A stretch of DNA of 11,428 nucleotides, from NCBI GenBank assembly GCA_946478985.1, contig CAMLDZ010000103.1:1-11428 (forward strand), read 5' to 3'. The notes below the pieces were generated by a model, which saw only the letters and a list, made by a program, of their open reading frames with translations, had not been told where the DNA came from and ran no database searches. Position 1 is the stretch's first letter, and each line of letters begins with the position of its first letter. A program made the position numbers and the translations under genes. Shown here one piece after another: positions 1 through 6,344 of this stretch. The DNA comes from an uncultured Solimonas sp. GTDB taxonomy: Bacteria; Pseudomonadota; Gammaproteobacteria; Nevskiales; Nevskiaceae.

Positions 1-151
1 CGACCACCACCGTGGTCTTCTCACCGAACACCAGCTTGCCGACCTCGACAAAGCCGAGCATCTCGCCGTGGCTGACCTCGCGGGCGTAGACCTCGTAGGT
101 CCGGCCCTGGTTGATGAAACTGACGCGGTAGAGACGCTGCTTGCTGGCCAT
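1..151 (-). CDS. DUF1820 family protein, 5' part only
   Basis: Only the first 50 codons are in the window; the gene runs off the left edge. The reverse-strand translation starts MASKQRLYRVSFINQGRTYE and continues with a VYAREV segment and an FVEVGKLVFGEKT segment. This matches my memory of DUF1820 proteins: small gammaproteobacterial proteins with an N-terminal LYRVxFxNQGxxYEVYAR block followed by a FVEV.(E/K)xVFGE block. No biochemical role is established that I know of. The start is the ATG read leftwards from 151; no clear Shine-Dalgarno sequence precedes it. It is divergent from the phosphatase gene, with a gap of about 100 bp. The family call is fairly firm; function is unknown. Confidence 0.8.
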   Translation of the reverse strand, partial: MASKQRLYRVSFINQGRTYEVYAREVSHGEMLGFVEVGKLVFGEKTTVVV

Positions 152-252
152 GGTCGGGAACGCGGGCGGCTGGGAGCGTCATAGTTTAGTTCAGCGCGCC
201 TGTGACCGAATCGCTTGCAGTCCGGCGCGACGACGTGGACAGTGCCGCCACC

Positions 253-1092
253 ATGTCAGCCAAATCCCTGTCATCCAAGCTGTTCGACGAAGTCACCGGC
301 CTGCTGCAGGAGGCCGCCGCCAGGATCATCGTGCCGGGCTTTCGCTCGCTGCAGGCCAGCGAGATCCGCGAGAAGACGCCGGGCGAAGTCGTCACCGTGA
401 TCGACGAACGCGCCGAACGCTTTCTCACGCCCGCGCTCGCCGCGCTGCGCAGCCGCTCGCGCGTGGTCGGCGAGGAAGGCACGGCCGTCGACCCGACGCT
501 GCTCGATCACGTCGATCATGGCGAGGTCTGGGTCGTCGACCCGCTCGACGGCACCGCCAACTTCGTCGGCGGCAATCCGGACTTCGCGGTGATGGTGGCG
601 CTGTTGCGTGACGGCGAGACGCTGGCGAGCTGGATCTGGTCGCCGCTAAAGGACGAGCTGTGCATCGCCGAACGCGGCTCCGGCGCGCTGCGCAACGGCG
701 CGCCGCTGCGCGCGCGGCAGGATGGCGGCGCACTGCGCGGCATCGTCAAGACCGGTTTCCTGCCGCCGCCGCTGCGCGAGACCGTGCGGACGCGGGCGCA
801 GGATCTGCCGGGCGCGCACAACGGCTTCGGCTCGGCCGGCATCGAATACCCTCTGCTGGCGCGCGGCGAGCAGACTTACGCGCTGTACTGGCGGATGCTG
901 CCCTGGGACCACGCGCCGGGCACGCTGCTGGTCAGCGAGGCCGGCGGCCACGTGGCGCATTACGACGGCAGCACGTACAAACCGGCGGTGCGCCAGGGCG
1001 GCCTGCTGGTGGCATCGAGCCGCGAGGCCTGGCAGCAGACGCATGCGGCGCTGCTGGCCGCGGAGTTTCCGCTGGTCAAAGCGGCGCGCTGA
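253..1092 (+). CDS. Inositol monophosphatase family phosphatase
   Basis: A 279-residue Mg2+-dependent, Li+-sensitive-type sugar/inositol phosphate phosphatase of the IMPase/FBPase fold, probably cytoplasmic. Numbered from the ATG at 253, the family's metal-site residues are all present. These are the GEEG segment (E74/E75), the signature WVVDPLDGTANF (D96, D99) and the late motif PWDHAPG (D219), followed by a SEAGG turn. An early KTPGEVVTVIDERAE segment (41-55) corresponds to the usual KxxxDxVTxxD stretch. An in-frame GTG at 202 would add 17 residues (MTESLAVRRDD...). I prefer the ATG because the family normally has only about 10-15 residues before the first helix; neither start has a good ribosome-binding site. 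Substrate is not deducible: candidates include inositol-1-phosphate (SuhB-like), histidinol-phosphate or 3'-phosphoadenosine phosphate. SuhB and CysQ are only relatives, so no symbol is given. Confidence 0.88.
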   Translation: MSAKSLSSKLFDEVTGLLQEAAARIIVPGFRSLQASEIREKTPGEVVTVIDERAERFLTPALAALRSRSRVVGEEGTAVDPTLLDHVDHGEVWVVDPLDGTANFVGGNPDFAVMVALLRDGETLASWIWSPLKDELCIAERGSGALRNGAPLRARQDGGALRGIVKTGFLPPPLRETVRTRAQDLPGAHNGFGSAGIEYPLLARGEQTYALYWRMLPWDHAPGTLLVSEAGGHVAHYDGSTYKPAVRQGGLLVASSREAWQQTHAALLAAEFPLVKAAR

Positions 1093-1143
1093 GCCACGGG
1101 CGGCGATCGCCGGCATGCGTTCCGCCGGCTGTGGTGGCGGTTC

Positions 1144-1149
1144 TACAAT
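1144..1149 (+). promoter_or_regulatory. Candidate -10 box for the aminotransferase/omega-amidase unit
   Basis: TACAAT stands out in a very GC-rich 87-bp gap and lies 30 bp upstream of the aminotransferase ATG at 1180. That would put transcription start near 1156 with a leader of about 25 nt. The -35 position has only a poor match (TTCCGC at 1120-1125, 18-bp spacing), so this is tentative. An inverted repeat of GCCGGC flanks the spacer just upstream, at about 1109-1129. Confidence 0.35.
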
Positions 1150-1179
1150 GCGGCTCCGCCTGATTTTTCGCCGCAAGCC

Positions 1180-2361
1180 ATGAGCCTTCCCGAACCGGCC
1201 ACTCTGCCGCGCAGCCCGACGCTGCAGACCAAGCTGCCGCGCGTCGGCACGACGATCTTCACGGTGATGAGCCAGCTCGCGATCGAGCACGGCGCGGTCA
1301 ATCTCGGCCAGGGCTTTCCGGACTTCGAGCCGCCGCAACGCTTGCGCGAAACGCTGGCGCGCGCGCTGCAGGATGGCAAGAACCAGTACGCGCCGATGGC
1401 CGGCATCCTGCCGCTGCGCGAGCAACTGGCGCTGAAGGTGGAGCGGCTGTACGGCGCCCGGATCGATCCGGCCAGCGACATCACCGTCACCTCCGGCGCC
1501 ACCGAGGCGATCTTCGCCGCGGTCGGTTGCGCGGTGCGCGCAGGCGACGAGGTGATCGTCCTCGACCCCTGCTACGACAGCTACGAGCCGGCGATCGACA
1601 TGCAGAACGCGCGCGCCGTGCATGTGCCGCTGCGCCAGCCGGACTTCGCGGTGGACTGGCAGCGCGTGCGCGAGGCGATCACGCCGCGCACGCGGATGAT
1701 CATCATCAACTCGCCGCACAACCCCAGCGGCGCGACCTTCAGCGCGCAGGATCTCGACACGCTCGCCGGGATCGTCCGCGACACCGAGATCCTGGTGCTG
1801 TCCGACGAGGTCTACGAGCACATCATCTTCGACGGCCGCGCCCACCAGAGCGTGCTGCGCCACGCCGAACTGGCGGCGCGCAGCTTCGTCGTCAGTTCCT
1901 TCGGCAAGACCTATCACTGCACCGGCTGGAAGCTCGGCTATTGCGTGGCGCCACCGGCGCTGTCCGCCGAGTTCCGCAAGCTGCACCAGTACCTGACCTT
2001 CTGCAGCTTCCACGCCGCGCAGTGGGCGCTCGCCGACATCCTCGAACACGAGCCGCAGCACCATCTCGAACTGAGCCAGTTCTACCAGCACAAGCGCGAT
2101 CACTTCCGCGAACTGCTGGCGCCGTCGAGGCTCAGGCTGCTCGACGTGCCCGGCGGCTACTTCCAGCTGGTCGACTACTCGGCGATCAGCGAGTTGTCCG
2201 ATGTCGACTTCGCCCAGCACCTGGTCCGCGAGCGTGGCGTCGCGGTGATTCCGGTCTCGGTGTTCTACGAAACGCCGCCGGGCTCGCGCATCGTGCGCCT
2301 GTGCTTCGCCAAGAACGAGGCGACGCTGCAGGCCGGCGCGGAGGCTCTATGCAAGCTCTGA
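1180..2361 (+). CDS. ybdL: PLP-dependent methionine/glutamine aminotransferase (YbdL type)
   Basis: A 393-residue fold-type I class I/II aminotransferase. The N-terminal VNLGQGFPDFEPP segment (40-52), NQYAPMAG (68-74), NSPHNPSG (178-184), SDEVYE (208-213) and SSFGKTYHCTGWKLGY (239-254, Schiff-base lysine K243) are typical of the YbdL/kynurenine aminotransferase/glutamine transaminase K group. A C-terminal SRIVRLCF supplies the carboxylate-binding arginine. Length agrees with E. coli YbdL (386 aa), which prefers methionine, histidine and phenylalanine with keto-acid acceptors. The next gene overlaps its end by 13 bp and encodes an omega-amidase. The pair therefore likely works as a glutamine-dependent transaminase plus removal of 2-oxoglutaramate, for example re-aminating 4-methylthio-2-oxobutyrate (KMTB) to methionine. 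The family call is solid. The exact substrate, and whether it serves methionine salvage (MtnE role), is inference. Confidence 0.9.
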   Translation: MSLPEPATLPRSPTLQTKLPRVGTTIFTVMSQLAIEHGAVNLGQGFPDFEPPQRLRETLARALQDGKNQYAPMAGILPLREQLALKVERLYGARIDPASDITVTSGATEAIFAAVGCAVRAGDEVIVLDPCYDSYEPAIDMQNARAVHVPLRQPDFAVDWQRVREAITPRTRMIIINSPHNPSGATFSAQDLDTLAGIVRDTEILVLSDEVYEHIIFDGRAHQSVLRHAELAARSFVVSSFGKTYHCTGWKLGYCVAPPALSAEFRKLHQYLTFCSFHAAQWALADILEHEPQHHLELSQFYQHKRDHFRELLAPSRLRLLDVPGGYFQLVDYSAISELSDVDFAQHLVRERGVAVIPVSVFYETPPGSRIVRLCFAKNEATLQAGAEALCKL

Positions 2362-3149
2362 GCCTCAGCCTGATCCAGGGCGACACGCGCTGGCACGATG
2401 CCGCCGCCAACCGCGCCTACTACGGCGAGAAGATCCGCGAGCTGGGCGGCCGGACCGACTTGATCGTGTTGCCGGAAACCTTCGCCACCGGCTTCACCAA
2501 TGCGGTCGACGAGCAGGCCGAGGGCATGGACGGCGCCACGCTGCCCTGGCTCGCGCGGCTGGCCGCCGAGACCGGCGCTGTGATCACCGGCAGCCTGGTG
2601 ATCGCGGAAAACGGCCAGCACTACAACCGCCTGATCTGGATGCGCCCGGATGGCAGCCACGCGCAGTACGACAAGCGCCATCTGTTCCGCATGGCCGGCG
2701 AGCACAAGCGCTATCAGGGCGGCAGTGCGCGGCTGCTCGTCGAACTCAAGGGCTGGCGCATCCTGCCGCTGGTCTGCTACGACCTGCGCTTCCCGGTGTG
2801 GTCGCGCAACCGCCGCGACGAGTCCGCCGCCGGCGGCATGGACTACGACCTCGCGCTCTACGTCGCCAACTGGCCGGCGGCGCGGCGCGGGCCGTGGCGC
2901 ACGCTGCTGCGCGCGCGGGCGATCGAGAACCTCAGCTTCTGCGTCGGCCTCAACCGCGTCGGCAGTGACGGCAACGGCCATCCCTACGCCGGCGACAGCG
3001 CGGTGATCGATCCGCTCGGCGAGGCGCTGGTCGATCTGGGCGCCATCGAGCAGACCGCGACGCTGAGGCTGCAGCCGCAGACCTTGCTGACACACCGCGA
3101 GAAATTCCCGGCGTGGATGGACGCCGACGATTTCAGCCTGAAGTCCTGA
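2349..3149 (+). CDS. yafV: Omega-amidase (YafV/MtnU/Nit2 type, nitrilase superfamily)
   Basis: A 266-residue C-N hydrolase expected to cleave 2-oxoglutaramate (and 2-oxosuccinamate) to the 2-oxo acid and ammonia. The catalytic triad is visible: E43 in LPETFATGF, K109 in YDKRHLF, and C143 in LVCYDLRFPVW. YDLRFP and the later RARAIENLSFCVGLNRVG block are characteristic of the YafV/Nit2 branch. E. coli YafV is 256 aa. The ATG at 2349 lies inside the last codons of the aminotransferase gene (13-bp overlap in another frame), which suggests translational coupling. Although this frame stays open far upstream, residues before this ATG are only the arginine-rich shadow of the aminotransferase, so this start is secure. 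The gene converges on the TonB-dependent receptor gene with only 10 bp between stop codons. Confidence 0.92.
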   Translation: MQALSLSLIQGDTRWHDAAANRAYYGEKIRELGGRTDLIVLPETFATGFTNAVDEQAEGMDGATLPWLARLAAETGAVITGSLVIAENGQHYNRLIWMRPDGSHAQYDKRHLFRMAGEHKRYQGGSARLLVELKGWRILPLVCYDLRFPVWSRNRRDESAAGGMDYDLALYVANWPAARRGPWRTLLRARAIENLSFCVGLNRVGSDGNGHPYAGDSAVIDPLGEALVDLGAIEQTATLRLQPQTLLTHREKFPAWMDADDFSLKS

Positions 3150-3163
3150 GCGGGCCCGCTCAG
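3146..3163. terminator. Perfect 18-bp palindrome holding both convergent stop codons
   Basis: The sequence CTGAGCGGGCCCGCTCAG is exactly self-complementary. The TGA of the omega-amidase (3147-3149) and the TGA of the receptor gene on the other strand (3160-3162) are its symmetric arms. An RNA copy from either strand could form a 7-bp GC-rich stem with a GGCC loop. No U-run follows on either side, so it is not a textbook intrinsic terminator. A bidirectional weak terminator or 3'-end stabiliser is the likeliest role. Confidence is in that role, not in the palindrome itself. Confidence 0.45.
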
Positions 3164-5601
3164 AACTCCCAGTTGATGCGCAGGCCCCAGGTGCGCGGCG
3201 GCGCCAGCGAATCGTGGCGGCCGAAGTCGGTATGGAACTGCGCGAGCTTGTACTGCTCGTCGCCGAGATTGGCGCCGAACAGCGTCAGCCGCGCCGACCA
3301 CGGCCGGTACAGATAGCTGATGCGCGCATTGACGAGCTCGTAGGCGTCCTCGAAGGTATTCGGCGTGTTCTGCGCGAGGTAGTAATAGCCCGAGTTGTAG
3401 TAGTAGTCGCCGGCCAGCTCCAGCGCGCCACCGGGCACCTCGAAGCTCTGCACCAGCGAGAAGTTGCCGCTGAACTTGGGCGTGCGGACGATGCGGTTGC
3501 CGGCGAAGTCGCCGTTGTCATAGGCCAGACCGTCGCCGATGCCGCCAAGCGAGAAACAGCCCGGTGGATTGTGCTCATCGCCCGCCTCGCAGAAGCCGCG
3601 CGCGTTGTCGTACTCGCGATACTTGGCATCGAGCCAGCTGGCGTTGCCGCTGAGCGTCAGGCCCGGATCGAGCGTCGGCAGCGGCTGCCAAATCGCTTCG
3701 ACCTCGGCGCCGCGAATGCGTGCCTTGCCGGCGTTTTCCAGGTTGACCGCGCCGCCCGAGGTGAACGACATGAAGCCGGTCTGCAGATTCTTGATGTCGT
3801 TCTGGAACAGCGCGGCGTTGAAGCGCAGCGTGCGCCTGAACCACTCCGACTTCAGGCCGAGTTCGTAAGCCGTGACGCGCTCCGGCTTCACATACTCCGG
3901 CTGCGCGAAGATGTTGATGATGTTGTAGGTGCCGCTCTTGTAGCCCTGCTGGAACGAGGCATAGAGCAGCAGATCCCTGGCCGGGCGCAGGTCCAGCGAG
4001 ACCTTGGGCGAGACGTTGTCGGCGCTGGTCCTGGCCGGATTGAAGGCATAGTGGATGGCGGCGTCCGGCGTGCCGACGTCGACTTCCGAGCGCAGCAGTT
4101 CGCGCGTTTCGTGCTGCCAGCGGCCGCCTAGCGTCAGGTCGAGCCAGTCGGTGAGGCGGGTGGTGGTCTGCAGGTAGGCCGAGTAGGACTCGGTGTCGAG
4201 CAGGCCGGTGAAGAAGAAAGTCAGCGAATCGGGCAGGCCGTCGAGCAGACCGCCGACCGGACCGCGCGCCGCCTCCGGCAGGGTGCCGACGAGACCGTCG
4301 ATCGGCAGGCGCGCGACATCCAGCAGCCGCAAATAGCCCGGATCATAACCGCCGCGGCTCCTCAGGTAGTACAGGCCGCCGACCCACTTGAGCCAGTCGG
4401 CGCCCCAGCTCTCGTCGTTGGAGGTGATCTGCAGCTCGCTGGTGACGAAGCGCTGGAACTCGTTGTCGGCGCCGTAGGTGGCGATCGGCTGCGCGGTGCC
4501 GTCGAAGTCGTAGACGTAATCGTAGGCGCGCACCTTGTAGAAGCTGGCCAGCCACTTCACGTCGATGCCCGGATGGTTCCAATCGAGCTGGCCGTAGTAG
4601 GCGTAGGTGTCGGTGGTGAGTTTGGGCTGCGAATTGGCGGTGATCACGTAATCGCGCGTTTCGGCCGGCAGCGTCGCACCGAGCGTGCCGGTCGGATCGA
4701 CGTTGGCGGCGACCGTGGTGCTGGTGCCGCGCTGCTGCGCGACCAGGCCGGTCAGCGTCAGGTGCAGGCTATCGCTGAAATCCAGCGCCGCGCGCAACCG
4801 CGCGCCCTTGTTGATCTCCGCAGGCAGCTCGTCGCCGCGAGCATTGTCCCAGTCGTAATAGCTGTCGCGGCGGTTGTAGAACGCCGACAGGCTGCTGGCG
4901 AAACCGTCGCCGAGCGCGAGATTCACGTTACCGCGCGTGCGTGTGTCGCCGTAATTGCCGTAGCTGGTCTGCACCGAGCCGCCGGTCTCCGCACCGGGCT
5001 GCTCGGAGAAGATCGCGATCGCGCCGCCGGTGGAATTGCGGCCGAACAGCGTGCCCTGCGGCCCCTTGAGCACCTCGATGCGCTCGATCGCGCCGAACGA
5101 CTGCGCGATGCTGTGGCCGGACGGAAAGTACACGCCGTCCAGATAGGTGGCGACGCTGGGCTCGGCCGAGGGGATGAAGATGTCGGTGCCGATGCCGCGC
5201 AGGTAGATCAGGTTGTAGCCGCCCAGATCGCTGAACTGCAGGCCCGGCACCGCCTGCGCCAGATCGCGCACGTCGACGATGCCGCGTGCGTCCAGCTGAT
5301 CGCCCGAGAACGCCGACACCGACACCGGTACGTCCTGCAGCGGCTCGGCGCGGCGCCGCGCCGTGACCACCACCTCTTCGAAAGCACCCGGCAGATTCGC
5401 CGGCGCTTCGGCGGCTGGCGGCGGCGCGGGGGTTTCGCCGCCGACCGGAATCGATGGCAAGACCTCGGGGTTCGCGACTGCGTCGTCGGCCTGCGCGGCC
5501 GGCTCGGCAACCGCGTCGGGCTGCTGCGCGAATGCCGCAGCGACGGCCAGCAAGCCGAGCGCGGTGCTCGGAATCAGGGAAACACGCCGCGGGATGGGCA
5601 T
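3160..5601 (-). CDS. TonB-dependent outer-membrane receptor
   Basis: An 813-residue outer-membrane transporter energised by TonB/ExbBD. Residues 1-25 form a Sec signal peptide (positive MPIPRR, hydrophobic LGLLAVAAAFA, cleavage likely after AFA). An Ala/Pro-rich linker of about 45 residues follows. The TonB-box region is FEEVVVTARRR (74-84), leading into a plug domain: PLQDVPVSVSAFSGDQL, YLRGIG, ATYLDGVYF, ERIEVLKGPQGTLFGRNSTGGAI (about 87-195). The rest is a 22-strand-type beta-barrel ending in LRINWEF with the usual C-terminal phenylalanine. There is no N-terminal signalling (STN) domain, so FecIR-type control is not expected. A predicted extracellular loop carries a Cys pair (FCEAGDEHNPPGCF). 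The plug pattern is that of the large siderophore/unknown-ligand receptor subfamily of Alpha- and Gammaproteobacteria. The ligand cannot be told from sequence. Its 5' end faces arsR, so shared control with the arsenic operon is possible but unproven. Confidence 0.93.
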   Translation of the reverse strand: MPIPRRVSLIPSTALGLLAVAAAFAQQPDAVAEPAAQADDAVANPEVLPSIPVGGETPAPPPAAEAPANLPGAFEEVVVTARRRAEPLQDVPVSVSAFSGDQLDARGIVDVRDLAQAVPGLQFSDLGGYNLIYLRGIGTDIFIPSAEPSVATYLDGVYFPSGHSIAQSFGAIERIEVLKGPQGTLFGRNSTGGAIAIFSEQPGAETGGSVQTSYGNYGDTRTRGNVNLALGDGFASSLSAFYNRRDSYYDWDNARGDELPAEINKGARLRAALDFSDSLHLTLTGLVAQQRGTSTTVAANVDPTGTLGATLPAETRDYVITANSQPKLTTDTYAYYGQLDWNHPGIDVKWLASFYKVRAYDYVYDFDGTAQPIATYGADNEFQRFVTSELQITSNDESWGADWLKWVGGLYYLRSRGGYDPGYLRLLDVARLPIDGLVGTLPEAARGPVGGLLDGLPDSLTFFFTGLLDTESYSAYLQTTTRLTDWLDLTLGGRWQHETRELLRSEVDVGTPDAAIHYAFNPARTSADNVSPKVSLDLRPARDLLLYASFQQGYKSGTYNIINIFAQPEYVKPERVTAYELGLKSEWFRRTLRFNAALFQNDIKNLQTGFMSFTSGGAVNLENAGKARIRGAEVEAIWQPLPTLDPGLTLSGNASWLDAKYREYDNARGFCEAGDEHNPPGCFSLGGIGDGLAYDNGDFAGNRIVRTPKFSGNFSLVQSFEVPGGALELAGDYYYNSGYYYLAQNTPNTFEDAYELVNARISYLYRPWSARLTLFGANLGDEQYKLAQFHTDFGRHDSLAPPRTWGLRINWEF

Positions 5602-5695
5602 GACGGGAACTCTTGAGAAAGGCGAACGGCCGCGAGCGGGCTGGAACGGCGCGCAGCCTAGTCAGGCGCTACCCGGCTTGGGAAAGAGTTCTTGG

Positions 5696-5785
5696 TTATG
5701 CCTTTATTCCGCCGCAGCCCGTGCAGCCTCCGCAGGCACAGCAGACGCCCATCAGCGCCGACGGCAGCGCCCATGCCACCATCAT
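5696..5785 (-). CDS. Hypothetical cysteine-rich 29-residue mini-ORF
   Basis: Reading leftwards from ATG at 5785 to TAA at 5696-5698, a 29-codon frame begins MMVAWALPSALMG. It carries five cysteines within ten residues (C15, C16, C18, C21, C24, in VCCACGGCTGCGG) and ends IKA. It lies between the arsR operator and the receptor gene, oriented like the receptor, and its start is about 27 bp from the palindrome. The hydrophobic N-terminus followed by clustered cysteines could suit a leader peptide or a thiol-rich metalloid-binding peptide. There is no clear Shine-Dalgarno sequence. GC-rich DNA with repeated TGC triplets can produce such a frame by chance. I do not recognise a family. Treat it as a candidate only. 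Confidence 0.25.
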   Translation of the reverse strand: MMVAWALPSALMGVCCACGGCTGCGGIKA

Positions 5786-5811
5786 TTCAATAGTTCTTGA
5801 TACGTTCAAAC

Positions 5812-5831
5812 AATTCAATGATCATTGAATT
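5812..5831. promoter_or_regulatory. Probable ArsR operator: perfect 20-bp palindrome
   Basis: AATTCAATGATCATTGAATT is exactly self-complementary and ends one base before the arsR ATG. It contains the TTCAA...TTGAA half-sites typical of ArsR/SmtB operators and overlaps the best -10 candidate. It leaves no room for a Shine-Dalgarno sequence. Binding by the ArsR dimer would block arsR-operon transcription until As(III) is bound. Because the gap is shared, it could also affect minus-strand transcription towards the receptor gene. Confidence 0.75.
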
Positions 5832-6158
5832 ATGAACCCCGAACTCGCCGTCCTCCGGCTCGCCGCGCTGGCGCAACCCTCCCGCCTCGCCGTCTTCCGC
5901 CTGCTGGTCCAGAAAGGCCCGGCCGGCATGCCGGCCGGCGAGATTGCTGAACATTTGGGCGTGGCTCCCAATGCCCTGTCGTTCCACCTCAAGGAGTTGA
6001 GCAAGGCGGGAATGCTCACATCCCGGGCCGAGGGCCGGTACATCTATTACGCAGCGGACTTTGCGGCGATGAACGCCCTGCTGGAATACCTGACCGAGAA
6101 CTGCTGCGTCGGCAGCGCCACAGCGTGCGACACACCGGCGATGTGCAAGCAATGCTGA
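5832..6158 (+). CDS. arsR: ArsR/SmtB-family arsenic-responsive repressor
   Basis: A 108-residue winged-helix repressor, first gene of the arsenic operon. The helix-turn-helix spans about 36-60 (AGEIAEHLGVAPNALSFHLK, then ELSKAGML), followed by the wing SRAEGRYIYYAAD. The classical metal site CVC in the recognition-helix region, as in E. coli ArsR, is absent. Instead the C-terminus carries C91, C92, C99, C105 and C108 (ENCCVGSATACDTPAMCKQC). This resembles the type of Acidithiobacillus ferrooxidans ArsR, where Cys95, Cys96 and Cys102 bind As(III), so As(III)/Sb(III) is the likely inducer. The ATG follows immediately on the perfect palindrome. No ribosome-binding site is possible there, so translation may be leaderless. 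Autorepression is expected. Function is well supported by the downstream genes. Confidence 0.93.
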   Translation: MNPELAVLRLAALAQPSRLAVFRLLVQKGPAGMPAGEIAEHLGVAPNALSFHLKELSKAGMLTSRAEGRYIYYAADFAAMNALLEYLTENCCVGSATACDTPAMCKQC

Positions 6159-6344
6159 TGGCGAACAAGGCCGGAATCGCGTCGGCGACACCGGGCGGCT
6201 TGAACACGCTGCGTGGTCGGGCCGAGGCCGCGCATCTGCCCCTTCACCTGCACGCGAGCCTTGCCCGCCGAGCATCGGCGCCGAGGCTTTCGTTCCGCCA
6301 CAAGGACACCGCCCGGCGTGCCCTGCCCCTGCCGTTCCGCTTTC
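6159..6344. other. 186-bp gap inside the ars operon with a possible hairpin
   Basis: No recognisable gene lies between arsR and the first arsenate reductase, although the other junctions of this operon are overlapping or 19 bp long. The best secondary structure is at 6257-6288. It has a 6-bp inner stem CGCCGA/TCGGCG around a GCA loop and an outer 5-bp stem AGCCT/AGGCT, followed by TTTCGTT rather than a clean U-run. It might lower expression downstream of arsR or mark an mRNA processing point. A 73-codon frame opening at the arsR stop (ATG at 6158, ending about 6379) has no family features and is arginine-rich. Confidence 0.3.

Larger units (their letters stand above)
5602..5831. promoter_or_regulatory. 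Divergent intergenic region between the receptor gene and arsR
   Basis: This 230-bp gap is the longest in the window. The half next to the receptor is GC-rich; the half next to arsR (about 5781-5831) turns abruptly AT-rich. For arsR, TTGATA (5797-5802) is a reasonable -35. A 17-bp spacer leads to GATCAT (5820-5825), which matches four of six -10 positions and sits inside the palindrome. Transcription would then begin at or very near the arsR ATG. The octamer AGTTCTTG occurs twice (5687-5694 and 5792-5799), flanking the minus-strand mini-ORF. I could not define a convincing promoter for the receptor gene. Confidence 0.5.

Noticed and set aside
646..2220. 524-codon minus-strand frame opposite the phosphatase and aminotransferase genes
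   Set aside because: Low-complexity Arg/Ala/Gln/His composition, no family motifs, and antisense to two genes with intact catalytic motifs; typical GC-rich shadow frame.
1527..2348. Long open frame continuous with the omega-amidase, which would give a 540-residue protein
   Set aside because: The first ~274 codons are an arginine/alanine-rich shadow of the aminotransferase gene. Omega-amidase homology begins at the ATG at 2349.
4573..5616. 347-codon plus-strand frame opposite the receptor gene
   Set aside because: Antisense shadow of the receptor N-terminal half; composition dominated by Arg, Ala, Val and Gly with no motif.
6257..6288. Hairpin in the arsR/arsC gap as an intrinsic terminator
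   Set aside because: The stem is interrupted by an internal loop and followed by TTTCGTT rather than a U-run, so it is kept only as a possible attenuating or processing structure.
6213..6344. N-terminal extension of the LMW-type arsenate reductase from GTG at 6213
   Set aside because: Arg/Pro-rich non-homologous residues, no ribosome-binding site, and family members start just before the P-loop strand.
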